Shown: positions 51,917-62,525, counted from the stretch's first letter. The stretch: DNA of 64,000 nt from Rhynchopus euleeides (GCA_963210315.1 OY723321.1:496001-560000); one strand, 5' to 3'. The notes: a model not told the origin generated them from the sequence alone. Numbers and translations: made by a program.

Positions 51917-53841
51917 GGGGGGGGGGGTGCAGCCTCCGTCGTCAGGGGTGATAGCTGGATAACCGCCTCTGCGCAAAGAAGAGCATATCCAAGCCTGGTG
52001 TAGCCCTCCACTCGCTCTGCCTGACCCGACTCCCCCCGCCCCTTCACTGTGTTATGGGTTTCTGTTCGTTATGTGGCTGGGGGGTTCTTAGAGAAAATAT
52101 GTGGGGGGAAGGGGCGTCGTGTCAACACGAAATCCCAGAAGGAAGAAAATAGGGTGGGGGGTGGGATAATATATATGGACTTAGGAGGAAGGAACGCACA
52201 GGAAGAAACAAGAAACACCAAGGCACTGGCACATTGGGGGGTATTGTTCTCAGCAGCTTCGGGACAACGAGCGCTCAAATTTGTCGGAGATCGAACCACA
52301 CCCAGGAAAGGTCACACACAAAAGGAACCACTGGACTCAATCAAAGATCTCCACCGAACAAGACTAACGCATTTCCTCACAGACACAACTCTGTTGAGTG
52401 GCGCGCCAGAAATCACCAAGTGACTTCTGATGCGAAACCCCAACCCTTCTGTTCTGAGCGCAAGCAAATCCTACGATTCGCTCCCAGAGGCACGTCCAGA
52501 CAGTACACGACACACACAGTACACACGAGGCTCGATCCAACACGCGCCAGTTTTGCAATGGCAGAATGTGATCGAGACATAAGGGACCTAACTGTGCTGT
52601 ATAGGGAACGGAGGCGGGAGGGGCGGGGGGGGGGGGGCACTGGGTGCATGTCGCGGAGATTGGAGGCTGGGACTCCTGTGCGGGGATGGCCCAGAGAATG
52701 CAAGGGGGAGGGGGGCAAAAAATAGTCAAACGGTTAACCCTTTGGTACCTAACGACACACATGTGTGTCGAAAAGTCCAATTTTTTTCGCACTGGGCAAC
52801 CAGAAGCGTTCTACTACGAATTTTTGACCGATTTTTTTTATGGTGAACTCAGATGTCGCAGAACGTTGCAAAGAAGCAAGAGAAAATTTACGACGCGGTC
52901 TCCCGACTACATTGGTTGCGAGGAGGAAAAATGCGATTTTTCGGATTTGGGGTTCCATTTTCTGTATGGCCAGTAATAGGGACTGTACTCCACCTTTTTC
53001 CCCGATTTTTTTTATGGTGAATTGTTCTTGCCTCGAAAAAGCGCGTTTTCGCCATGTTTCGAAAATCTGGGGGGGTGCAAAAAACTAGGCTGCGTAACAC
53101 AGCCTGGAGAGGGTGGCCCAATTTACATAAGTCGCCCCACTATCGCCAGAAAAAAAATTTTCGGGAAAAAAAATATTCTCGGAAACGGCCAGAGCAGCGC
53201 GTTTCACGATAACATTTTTTTCGAAAAAAGTCCAAAAATGAATTTTTTTCCCGCCGAGAAAATTTGTTGGGTCCACCTATTTCCAGGTTTTTGGTGGTTT
53301 TTGGCCACCCGGGAGACCTGCGTCTGTGGCCACAGAAATGGCCTCGAAACACCCCCAGGCACCCAAAAAACGTGTTTCTGGAAAGATATGCCCCAAAACT
53401 GCCCGAAAGTCACATCTGGGTCTGGTGACCCGACCCCACAGACCCTGTATTTTACACCTTTTTCACCGGAATATTGGGTCAGCAGGCAAAAGTCGATTTT
53501 TTTGGGATTTTTCAGAAACTCTGGGCATCGTGGAATGCTCTGTCCTCGTTCTGCCCGAAAAACGCATTTTTCAGACATTTTTCTCAGATCTGGGGGTCTG
53601 GTTCGGATATGTGGTTGGGTCCCAAACCGGCGAAAAATATTTTGGGTGGTCATTGTGAGTGGCCTGCCGTAAAAAAAATATTTTCTTTCTCAAAAAAAAG
53701 TTGATTCTCGGATCGTTCTGAAACAACGCAGTTCACCATAAAAAGAAATTCTGATTTTGGTGGAGTGGAAAAATCCTTACTGGGGAAGGTGGCCAAAATC
53801 CCGGATTTTGGTGAATTAAGTCGCCCCCCCACCGGGCTGTA
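51917..53841. other. Repeat debris, no gene; oligo-T/A runs and short palindromes
   Basis: No coding frame is convincing. The perfect 18 bp palindrome CGACACACATGTGTGTCG lies at 52753-52770. The phrase TTTTTTATGGTGAA occurs at about 52834-52847 and 53008-53021, and inverted at 53731-53744, hinting at decayed fold-back copies related to the palindrome that follows. Sequence from about 52780 onward is dominated by homopolymer runs of A and T. Confidence 0.5.
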
Positions 53842-54161
53842 AGGGTTACAGGGGGGGGGCGAATAGAATTACTAAGTAATACTATTCAAAATGGCATGTT
53901 TGAAAAATTCCCAAATTTTGAGTTGGGCGCATTCCCCAGTACGTGGTATTCCACTCCACCGAAATCGAAAAAAAAGTTGATCGTGAACTGGCCTGAACCA
54001 GCGCAGTTCACGACCAACTTTTTTTTCGATTTCGGTGGAGTGGAATACCACTTACTGGGGAATGCGCCCAACCCAAAATTTGGGAATTTTTCAAACATGC
54101 CATTTTGAATAGTATTACTTAGTAATTCTATTCGCCCCCCCCCCCTCCCTGTAACCCTTTA
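53842..54161. repeat. 320 bp near-perfect palindrome
   Basis: The sequence from GGGTTACAGGG at 53843 to CCTGTAACCC near 54158 folds on itself with arms of about 155 bp and a centre near 54000. Arms include ATTACTAAGTAAT and AATGGCATG and a run of eight T against eight A. Only a few differences separate the arms, including the length of the G/C run. Confidence 0.85.
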
Positions 54162-56734
54162 GGAGTTATCGGGGGTATGAAAAAGTCGGTGAAAAAAAAT
54201 GAAAAAAAATGAGAAAAAATCGGCCGAAATTTGCTGTTTTTCGCTAAAAAAAGAGTGTGGGGAGTTGGGTCCAGTTTAGCAAAGTGAGCATATTTTTCGA
54301 AAATTGAAAAATTGGGGACACCAAAAGTCCCCAAACGAGTCTTCGACTTGGCCAGCAGAGAGAATTTGTTTGGTGAAAAAATGCCCCAAAAATTGTCGGC
54401 CAAAAGTTACTGTTGAAGACGGCACAAGTTCTCTGCACAGGCTGGGTGGGCGCAACGCTGACGAACAACGACAAGCCGGAGGCTGCGACTGTGAAGAATA
54501 CAACGAACGGCCCGGGTCCTCCTCTAGATGCCCAGGAACAATGTCCTTCCCACCGGTGTTACGCGGGGCGTTCCGGGGGTGGGATAGTGCTGCTGCACAG
54601 ATGCCAGTGTGCCCGTTGAGGAGGGCCACTCCAGTCAGACCTGCTTGTTGCTTGTACATCACAAACAGCAGACCCAGAGTGGAGTGCCTCATCCCGGTCA
54701 ACTCAAACACTGCTAGATTGACGAGGCCACCACCTCCTGGCACTGCCTGCACGACAGGGACGGGTGACCTGCAGGTCGTCGTGAGCAGGACCATGGCAGC
54801 CCACTCGAACACCTGTGCGGGGTACCGCAACTCATCTTGCTGCGGGTGTGCAGCGGGTGCGAGTGCGCCCCGGCCGGGGGTGGCACATACTCCTCCAGGT
54901 TTTGCTGACCTCCCAGAGCGATGGCTCAACAGCCACAGCCTTGCCCCGTCAGCCTGCCCACGCTCCGCCCCTGCCGACGGGGGGGGGGGGGGGGCTCAAT
55001 CCGCAGTTCCTCGCCGCATTCGCCGCCACGGACAGGAGAAATACGCACAAAGGAGGAGCAGGCAGCTCATTAAACGGCTGGTCCCCCGGTGTATCTGGAT
55101 GCACCGCCCCTGCACATACGGACAGCAGGGGCTGGAAAAAGAGATCTGCATTTTTTTGACCTCCCCGCCATCTGGATTTCCAGATCAGCCGTGAAGCTGC
55201 ATACAGTCATCATGCACTGCATCATATCAGACCCACGGGTTCATCAGCCCCTTAGATTCAGACCATGCATTGTCCAGAACTGCACCCTGTCCTTCAACAC
55301 CAGTAGATCCACGGCTCATGGGCCCATGTGACGACAAAAACCTGATCGTAGCTCATAGCAAAGATGGGTAACACGATCAAGATCATCTGTTCCCAGATGG
55401 ACGTCTCCTGTTTCCAGGTTTAGGGTTACCGCGAGTGGAGCGCAGATTTACCAAGGTGTATCAAGAGAGTATGCAGCACTGTCCCAGCAGTTCCTCCTCC
55501 TTGGTTCCGACCTCCCACAGTTCTTCGATGACAGGCACAACAGAGTAAGAAGCAACACAGCCAGATCCTTCGATCAGGCCCAGACCCAAGCAACAGAGCG
55601 GGGGGGGGGGGGGGATGAAGTACCTCCTTCAAGAACGTCGCACCACTGGTGATCGCGGCGTCAGGGAAACCGGCCGTCCTGATGAGAAGACGGTCGCTGC
55701 GAAACGGCCACTACACAACCCGGGAACCGGGTCGCAATTGAAAACGGGGGGGGGTGCGGGGGGGGGGGGGGGGGGGGAAGGAGCCTGCCACAAACCCGTG
55801 ACGGTGTGTTTCAGGGGGGGTGCGGGGGGGACAGGGTCACAGTCATTGTCACCACGTGCACTTGACAGACGGTAATTCCAACTACAGATCAGAAACCGAC
55901 TGAAGATAGCGGCCTGGTCTCGGTGACTGCACTCGGAAGACTCTCCCTCAGACGTGGGATGCGGGTCACAGAAGTCAGGGCGTGGAGGCAGGGCTGTGAA
56001 CCCGTCAGTCATGAAAGAGGACAGAGCTCAGTGGGGCCGGGGATGGTGTGGATGCATCCATGCATGCATCCACGGCATCCATGGATGCCCGAAAAAGTCA
56101 AAAAATGGCTTATGGACTTGGGACAGGAAAATCGCCGGAAACCCCGAAAATCGACAAAAAAATGGCGAAAAGCCGATTTTTGGGCCCATTCACCCAGGAG
56201 CACGTTTCTAGGCCTCTGTGAAAAATCAATTTTTTTTGGAATTTTTCGCGTTTTTGGCCAACTACTCGCCCAGCCAAATTCGATTTTTGGCTGGGAAATG
56301 CAGGGAAATGCACAAAATCAACGAATTAAGCCGTTTTAACCCCTTTCGTGGACTTTTTGGTTTCAGAAGGGTTTTAGGGGTGTCCATACTGGCCCTTGGC
56401 ACATTTCCTGAAAATTCCATCCCCTGCAGGCAAACCGGGTATGGATGACTGCCTGCAGGCATGCACACATTCATCCACTGCAGGCAGGGTTTCGGAGCTC
56501 CAGGCTGTGTGTGGATGCATCCACAAAACTTGTGGATGCATGCGCTGCAGGCACGGGAAATACTGAGAGCGATGAAGAGGACGAATACGTGTGGGAGGGA
56601 GGAGGCGAGCACAAAAGGGCGTCGGCTACCGCACGCCCTTTGGCCGCAGCCGACGACCGACCGTACCGGCCCCCGGCCGGGAGGGAGGTGGGGGGGGGGG
56701 GGCGTGGGGCGTGGGGGGCGGAGCCCCCCGGAAA

Positions 56735-56761
56735 ATTTTTTTCGACATGTCGAAATTTCGG
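56735..56761. repeat. TTTCGACATGTCGAAA palindrome module
   Basis: A 16 bp perfect palindrome followed by TTTCGG. The same stretch of more than 20 bases, with preceding T-run, occurs at 63020-63043 between two mobile elements. Confidence 0.7.
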
Positions 56762-56937
56762 CCTACCTGGCCCAGCTGGGCCCAGGCCTGGCTAACCAAA
56801 AATGCAGTGGATATCCCCCGTGGCGAAAAAAAAAATTTCTCCCAAAAAAAAAATATTTCTGGAAACCAGCTTGGCGAAAAAAAATATTTTCGCCACGGGA
56901 TTTTTGGCTGGGGGAAATTTTTTTTTTTTTTTTTAAG

Positions 56938-57012
56938 GAGAGGGGGCCCGGTGCCTGCGCGCGTCCTGTCGTACTGTGGCTGCTTGGTGGGGCTAGCGCA
57001 GCAGGTTCTACT
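56938..57012 (+). repeat. M3 dispersed module, second copy
   Basis: Plus-strand relative of 4203-4273, preceded by a run of 20 T. Confidence 0.7.
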
Positions 57013-57378
57013 TTTGCTTCTACGGGCTCTTAGCACTGTAACATGAACTACACAAACAACAAAGCTCTAGGGCAAACAAACCGCGCACTGGCCGGGGTTG
57101 AGCTGCGTGGGGCTCCGTGCTGGCGGCATGAACAAGGGGCTGTAGGCAAATCTACCATTCACAAGGGGCAGCCCGCTGGTGAGGGGAGAAGGGGGCGAGG
57201 TAAAGGGGGGGGGGGGCAGGGGGGAGAGGCGAAAGCGACTGACAGCGAGGGCGTGGACCGACTCCGCTGGCGCATTCACCGGAAGAAAGGGGAAGGGGGC
57301 ACGGGGGTGGGGAACGGGAGGGGGGGGGGGGAGGGGCGAAAGGAAAGAGGGGGGTAGGGGGGGGGAGCCGACCTACGG

Positions 57379-60300
57379 CTATCTCGCTCCCCTGGCGGCC
57401 CTACTCCCCTGGCTCTGGGACCCCTGGGAACTCCGCTGCGAAGACCCCCGCGCCCCTGGCCGGCTCGCCCGCGCCCGCTTGCCTGCCCGCGCCCTCAGAC
57501 GACAACAGACCACGTTGTACGCCTCCGCCTGTGAGGCCTTGTCATCCCCCAACTCGGCCCACCAAGCCTGAATGGCCCGGAGCGCCGCCTCCTGCTCCTC
57601 CTGCGGTCGGTGCACGTCGGGGCAGAACTGCTCCTCCCACTCCCCCACCGTCGTGGCCCCGTCGTCCTCATCCATCTCCTGACCACGCTGCGGCGATGCC
57701 GACTCCCGCTTCCGCTTCGGCTGCGACGACATCGAGGTGGCTGGTGCTTGCGCAGGGTTGGAGCCTTCCTCGGTGGCGGTCGGGTCGGAGCGGCCGGTGG
57801 CCGGGGCGCCGGTGGGTGCAGGAGGGGGATCACCTTCTCGTCGAGGGGGATCACCCTGGTCCTGCGGCTGCGGGACCCTCGCAGGCGGCTCCTCCGCGTC
57901 CCGAGGCCCCAGATCCATACAGGTCTCCCCCTGCTCCACGCATTCCCCACACGCCCTGCAATCGCAACCGAAACAACGCCAGTGTTCGACTGCGGTATCC
58001 ACCGCCTCTGCACAGCGGGCACAGTAAAAGCGGCGGCGCGACGGCTGGGACGGCACCTGGCACATGGGGAGGCCCTGCTCCCCCCCTGGACAGCCAGTCC
58101 GCCCCAACACCGGCGAGGGGGCGAGGGCAGACACTGCCTCCGCCAGAGGTGGGGGCACCAAAAGGGGGGTGTAGTGCTTTCCCTGATGCTTGACTCCAAG
58201 CACTCCGACGAAAGGCTTCACCCGGGGGCGGTGGACCGTGGGGGGCGCTTGATCAGATAGGACCACCACAGCCCACCCCGACCCCAGCGCAAGTCCATGT
58301 ACTGCTACCTGGTCCGCCCAAGAAGCCTCGTCCCGGCTACCCTCGACTCGCATGGCCGCAGCCCAGGACTCGCTGTTCGGCTCGGCCCGAGCACAAAGGC
58401 CTGGGTCACGTAGCACCGCCTGGACGGCTAGCCTCCGCATGCCCGCCGCCGAGCCTCCCATAATGAAAGCCGCCGCATCGAAGAAGCAGTCGCCTGGTGT
58501 GAAACGGAACCCCGTGCACTCCTGCATCCCCAAAGACCGTTGCAGCCTGGACAGACCGTCCCCTCCCCCTGGGGCCCGGCCCTCCAGCAAAGCCTTTGTC
58601 AGTGCGGTGCTCGCCGGGGGCGGAGGAGGGGGCTCCGCTTGCCCCGGCGGATGAGGGGCCACCCCTTGGTCCTCGCGTGGCAGAGGTAGTGGCGTGCAGA
58701 CGCACCTGGTGTCGTCTTCGCCCAGCTCACAGCAGGTCGGGCACACCATCCTCGAGCAGTGACCACACTCCCCATGGTGCACGGCCGTGGTGAAGAGCGA
58801 CGCACAGAACTGACAGCAACCCGGTGACCCCGACACATCCACGCGCCCCGGGATAACCGGGCCCTGCGGCACCTCGACCTCCACACACTTCGTGTATGTG
58901 ACCTGTTCCACCACCTGGTCCGGCACCGTGACCGGCTTGAACCCCCCGTCCACGCCGCCCACAAAAAGCGCTTGGCATGGTTCACCTGGGGCCACGAGAA
59001 GAGGGGGGAGGTTGTCTCTAAAAACCACAGCGTGGACGTCGAGGGCCACCGCCACCCCACGGAGGGCCACCTGGTCCACGTCTTCGCCACCCCCGGAAGC
59101 CAGCATACGCCCCGCCCACTCGTCGGGGTCTGAGAGGAGCAGACGGAGTGTGGGCGCTCGACGGACGCACACCACCGCCAGGCGCAGAAGCTTGTCAGCG
59201 TCGATGTCAAACCCCAGGTCACACGCCGCGGCCGTCACCGCCACCACCCACGTTGCTGGGGCCCCCTCCGCCACTGACCCACCCAGGGCGGCGACCTGTT
59301 CTGGCATCGTAAGAGCATTACCAAGCCCCTCTGCCAGGTCCTCAATAGCCACTCGCGCCCCTCCTCGCTTGTCTCTCCACTTTTCGATGACGACAGAGGG
59401 GGACGGAGATGTCGGTGCTGCCTCTGCCCGAGGGACCGGGTCCGCCTGGGGCACAGGGCGCTCCTCATCAGGGTCAATGAACACCTCCCCCTCCCCACGC
59501 GAGTCAACCGAGAACCGCATGAAGTGGTCCGGGTTCAGGGGGGCCGCGGCCTCTGTAGCCAACGCCGTCCGGCTCACTGCTGCTGGTGATATGGGGCCGC
59601 ATTCAAGGAGTGTTCGACCCAGGATGTGGCTGTACGCGCTACTCACTCTGGTGGCGTGGCTCTGGGTGACCAGAACCCTGCTTCGCCCCGTCCGTTCTGC
59701 TGCTAGGCGGCCCAGCTTGCCGAAAACCTGGTGCGCCGACGGCCCCAGACCCCCGAAAGCCTCCATCGCAAAGGCCGCGAAAATCTGGCCAGATCTCCTG
59801 CAGGGATCACGATACCTCCTGTTCTTCTCTGCCTCCCCCGCTGCCGCCGCCGCTCCAGTAAACCTCGCAGCAGCTTGGACCACGGAAGCCGCGAGGGGAT
59901 TGCGGATCGTCACGTCGATGACCCGCGGCCACACCCGGCGAGTGACAATGTCCCCGGGGCGCTCCTGGGAGTCCGGAAGGATGTGGAGCGTCTCCATCTC
60001 GGGGCTCGTACCCGCTTCCACCGCGAGCCTGTACAGGCTGTCCCGCACGACATCGTGACGCCGAGTGGGCCCACCCCCCACCCTACAGTTCAGCGCGTGG
60101 GTGCCGTGCGTGTCCATCTCTTGCCCACACCTGCCGCACTTGGCGTCTGGCTCGAAGAGGGAGATGCCCAGCCTGTGCCGCGTCACCACAACCATTTCCT
60201 CTCCCCCGACACGCGTCTCTTCCGTCAGCTTGCCCGCATACGTGGCCCCTGCATGAGGGAGTGACAGGGACCGGTACCTGGCTCTGTCACTGGCGTCTGC

Positions 60301-61560
60301 CCGCTCGTGCAAGTCTCGGTGGTGAACGTCGATGATGGCCAGGGAGAGGTCCTTCTGTTTCACCATCTCCGTGGGGCGGGACTCCGAATCCACAGCATCC
60401 CCCTCGCTCACGTCGTTGTTGTAGGCCGAGCTCAGGGTGTGCCACGCCGCCGTATCCCAGGTGAACTCCTTGTCCAACTCCCGACATAACAGATACCCGT
60501 TCTGCATGGAAGCCATCGCTGCGGCGTGCCAGTGCTCCGTAGAACGGCGTATACCGAGCCCACCCACCCGGACCGGCAGCGTCGCCTGTCGCATGGCGTC
60601 GTCCGGGAGAGTGTCGTCCGCCAGGCAGAGGATACGAGTCAGGCACTTCTCGACCGCCGCATCGCTCTTCGCCAGGTATTCCGTCGCACCCCTATGTCCC
60701 AGTGCACGCATGTAGAACACCAGGCGCGCGAAACCCTCGCAATGCCGGAGGAGAGCAAGGGCCACTTGCCTGTCTTCGAGCGTCGCCAACGCCTCAAGGT
60801 AAGGCGCGAATTCAGCCAGCTTCTCGTCCATGTAGCGCTCGCAGAACTCTCGCGACCCTATGGGCGTGCCCAGGAGGGTGAAATCGCCCCCCTCACGGTA
60901 CACCACTCCCGGCTTGTCAGTCTCATCAGGGAGGCGAAGAAGGAACCCTTGCGCTTCAAGCTCGGTCTTCGAGAGGCGGTTGAGGTCGATAAGCTCACAC
61001 TTGTCCAGCTTGACCTCCAACCCCTTCTCCTTGCTCCACTTCACCACGAAATCCAGCGCCTCCTTCACGACTCCCGCTGGCCCCATCAGCACGCCGTCGT
61101 CCAGGTAGAAGACACTACCTCCACACCCTGCGAAGTGCCCGACCAGCATCTCAGCTAGCTCTTTAATGGCTAGGGAGAAAAGAAGTGGTCCGAGGGGGTC
61201 CCCCTGCTGAACTCCACACGTGGACTGGAAGACGTGCCCACTGTACGATAGTGTGGAGGGGGACCCGTAGCACCACTGTGCGAAAGGGAGGAGGCCCGGG
61301 ATGTCTCGTTCAACCACCTCTAGGAACGCCTCCCGGTGGACAGAGTTGAACGCGTTCTTGAAATCGATTTTAAGAACGACAGCATCCCGGGGCCCACCAC
61401 CTGCGGCTGTCGCCTTGGCGCGCTCCGCCCACTGTGCCACCACCGCTACACCCGCCTCGAGTCCCCGTTGAACTGCGACGCCCACCTGCTTCCCTTTCAT
61501 CAGGATGCGCCGTGCTGCGTCTTTATGGCGAGTGGAGAGCAGCTTGGCGGTTAGCCTCCG
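57379..61560 (-). CDS. Non-LTR retrotransposon protein: RT, restriction-like endonuclease, two OTU-like domains (5' incomplete)
   Basis: Numbering from the ATG at 61500 (1373 codons). Homology already runs upstream of it (RRLTAKL at 61560), so the N-terminal RT part is missing, by truncation or behind the acceptor-like TTTTTTTCCCCCAG at 61561. RT motifs: DFKNAFNSVHR 46-56, GVQQGDPLGP 96-105, FYLDDG 131-136. The zinc segment CGRCGQEMDTHGTHALNC (455-472), then RPGDI (514-518) and VIDVTI (527-532), are typical of the restriction-like endonuclease of R2-type elements, which nicks target DNA for primed reverse transcription. An OTU-like half domain (about 735-860) lacks a clear catalytic Cys. A RING-like cluster follows (895-935). 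A second OTU domain has GDCFFDA (Cys1005) and HYTPLL (His1109), consistent with a cysteine protease or deubiquitinase. A further RING-like cluster is at 1160-1190. The Ser/Arg/Gly-rich tail ends at 57379. Confidence 0.9.
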   Translation of the reverse strand, partial: RRLTAKLLSTRHKDAARRILMKGKQVGVAVQRGLEAGVAVVAQWAERAKATAAGGGPRDAVVLKIDFKNAFNSVHREAFLEVVERDIPGLLPFAQWCYGSPSTLSYSGHVFQSTCGVQQGDPLGPLLFSLAIKELAEMLVGHFAGCGGSVFYLDDGVLMGPAGVVKEALDFVVKWSKEKGLEVKLDKCELIDLNRLSKTELEAQGFLLRLPDETDKPGVVYREGGDFTLLGTPIGSREFCERYMDEKLAEFAPYLEALATLEDRQVALALLRHCEGFARLVFYMRALGHRGATEYLAKSDAAVEKCLTRILCLADDTLPDDAMRQATLPVRVGGLGIRRSTEHWHAAAMASMQNGYLLCRELDKEFTWDTAAWHTLSSAYNNDVSEGDAVDSESRPTEMVKQKDLSLAIIDVHHRDLHERADASDRARYRSLSLPHAGATYAGKLTEETRVGGEEMVVVTRHRLGISLFEPDAKCGRCGQEMDTHGTHALNCRVGGGPTRRHDVVRDSLYRLAVEAGTSPEMETLHILPDSQERPGDIVTRRVWPRVIDVTIRNPLAASVVQAAARFTGAAAAAGEAEKNRRYRDPCRRSGQIFAAFAMEAFGGLGPSAHQVFGKLGRLAAERTGRSRVLVTQSHATRVSSAYSHILGRTLLECGPISPAAVSRTALATEAAAPLNPDHFMRFSVDSRGEGEVFIDPDEERPVPQADPVPRAEAAPTSPSPSVVIEKWRDKRGGARVAIEDLAEGLGNALTMPEQVAALGGSVAEGAPATWVVAVTAAACDLGFDIDADKLLRLAVVCVRRAPTLRLLLSDPDEWAGRMLASGGGEDVDQVALRGVAVALDVHAVVFRDNLPPLLVAPGEPCQALFVGGVDGGFKPVTVPDQVVEQVTYTKCVEVEVPQGPVIPGRVDVSGSPGCCQFCASLFTTAVHHGECGHCSRMVCPTCCELGEDDTRCVCTPLPLPREDQGVAPHPPGQAEPPPPPPASTALTKALLEGRAPGGGDGLSRLQRSLGMQECTGFRFTPGDCFFDAAAFIMGGSAAGMRRLAVQAVLRDPGLCARAEPNSESWAAAMRVEGSRDEASWADQVAVHGLALGSGWAVVVLSDQAPPTVHRPRVKPFVGVLGVKHQGKHYTPLLVPPPLAEAVSALAPSPVLGRTGCPGGEQGLPMCQVPSQPSRRRFYCARCAEAVDTAVEHWRCFGCDCRACGECVEQGETCMDLGPRDAEEPPARVPQPQDQGDPPRREGDPPPAPTGAPATGRSDPTATEEGSNPAQAPATSMSSQPKRKRESASPQRGQEMDEDDGATTVGEWEEQFCPDVHRPQEEQEAALRAIQAWWAELGDDKASQAEAYNVVCCRLRARAGKRARASRPGARGSSQRSSQGSQSQGSRAARGAR

Positions 61561-61563
61561 CTG

Positions 61564-62287
61564 GGGGAAAAAAAGTCCGAGTTCCCTGCCCTGGAGGTCA
61601 GATTTCTTTTCAACTATTTCTCAAAGCCCTGAACTCTGACGCACAGCAGGCCAAGCTGGTCGATACATCGACAGCGAAATTTGTGTCCTCGGTCGGACTT
61701 CACGACTGTGTCAAAGGCAGGCACAGGCCTCCTGGAGGGGGGTGAAGACTATGCTTCGCCAGTTCCGTCGAGAAGTTGCTAACAGTCATGTACACTTTGG
61801 TTGTTTATGGTTTACACTTCCCCGCAAGACTTGCTCGATGATGTCCTCAAGTATGCGAGGTTATTTGGAGTCCGGCCTCCCAGTTTCCGCTCTGCGGGCT
61901 TCATTTGATGACATTCAGGTCATCCAGACGGACAAAATAATGCAGAGGAAAACCTCGTTCGGGCAATTTGGCAACGGCAAGTACGCGTGTTGGGGCGGAG
62001 GTTCCAGAAGGGCGCTCATGACTGACCGAGCGGGTTGAGGTTTCGGCGCCCGAAGGGCGCCGAAAAAAATTGAGGGGTAAAAAAAAAATTCTGGCAAAAT
62101 CGAGGGTCGAGAAAATTTTTTCGCCACCGGAAAAACCAGATTTTGGTGTCAGGATACAGCCTGCAAAAATGGCTGAAAAAAAATTCGAAAATTTTCCGAA
62201 ATTTTTCAGTGTGGCACCCCAGTGAGCCCCAGATTCTGTTGAGCCAGGCGGAAAAAAAAATTTTTTTTTTGGCCAAAAATAGCTATT
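61564..62287. other. Upstream of the retrotransposon frame; no gene called
   Basis: The retrotransposon frame stays open to 61620 but homology stops near 61560. On the plus strand, 61830-61900 encodes a short coding-like phrase SPQDLLDDVLKYARLFG before a stop; it may be a relic but has no family match. From 62040 on the sequence turns into A/T runs. A hairpin with an 11 bp stem and GAA loop lies at 62041-62065. Confidence 0.45.
62041..62065. repeat. Hairpin TTTCGGCGCCC with GAA loop
   Basis: Perfect 11 bp stem closing GAA, followed by an A-run. It belongs to the same architectural family as 4297-4321 and 32318-32344, although the stem sequence differs. Confidence 0.8.
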
Positions 62288-62520
62288 TATTGTACTGAAA
62301 TAATCTTCACATTATTTTACGCGGAGGGGGGCCTGCTACATAAAGTAACATTATTTTACGCGAGCGAAGCGAGCGTAAAATTGAAGTCATGTTGCCGAGC
62401 GAAGCGAGGCGACATGTGGAAGTCACCTTAACGAGCGAAGCGAGTTGAGGTGTGATTACTTTATGTAGTAGCAGGCCCCCCTCCGCGTAAAATAATGTGA
62501 AGATTATTTTTTGTGCAATA
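62288..62520. repeat. 233 bp inverted-repeat element holding three capped hairpins
   Basis: Arms 62298-62349 and 62456-62510 pair, and the ends TATTGTAC and GTGCAATA extend the match. Between the arms lie three consecutive hairpins at 62353-62381, 62388-62416 and 62424-62452. All share the 12 bp cap GAGCGAAGCGAG but have different lower stems. The arms contain ATTATTTTACGCGGAGG, linking it to the neighbouring element. Confidence 0.85.
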
Positions 62521-62525
62521 GGTTG

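Larger units (their letters stand above)
54162..57378. other. Gene-poor stretch: a coding-like GC island, poly-G runs and ATGCAT palindromes
   Basis: The part 54162-54415 is A/T-run debris. Positions 54416-55190 are of more balanced composition. The minus strand of that part has an uninterrupted frame (54276-54929) including GGLVNLAVFELTGMRHSTL, but no family is recognised, so no gene is called. G-runs of 15 to 20 bases occur near 54979-54994, 55600-55614 and 55758-55777. Nested GGATGCATCC palindromes lie at 56050-56075 and 56512-56540. The M3 module recurs at 56938-57012. Confidence 0.45.
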
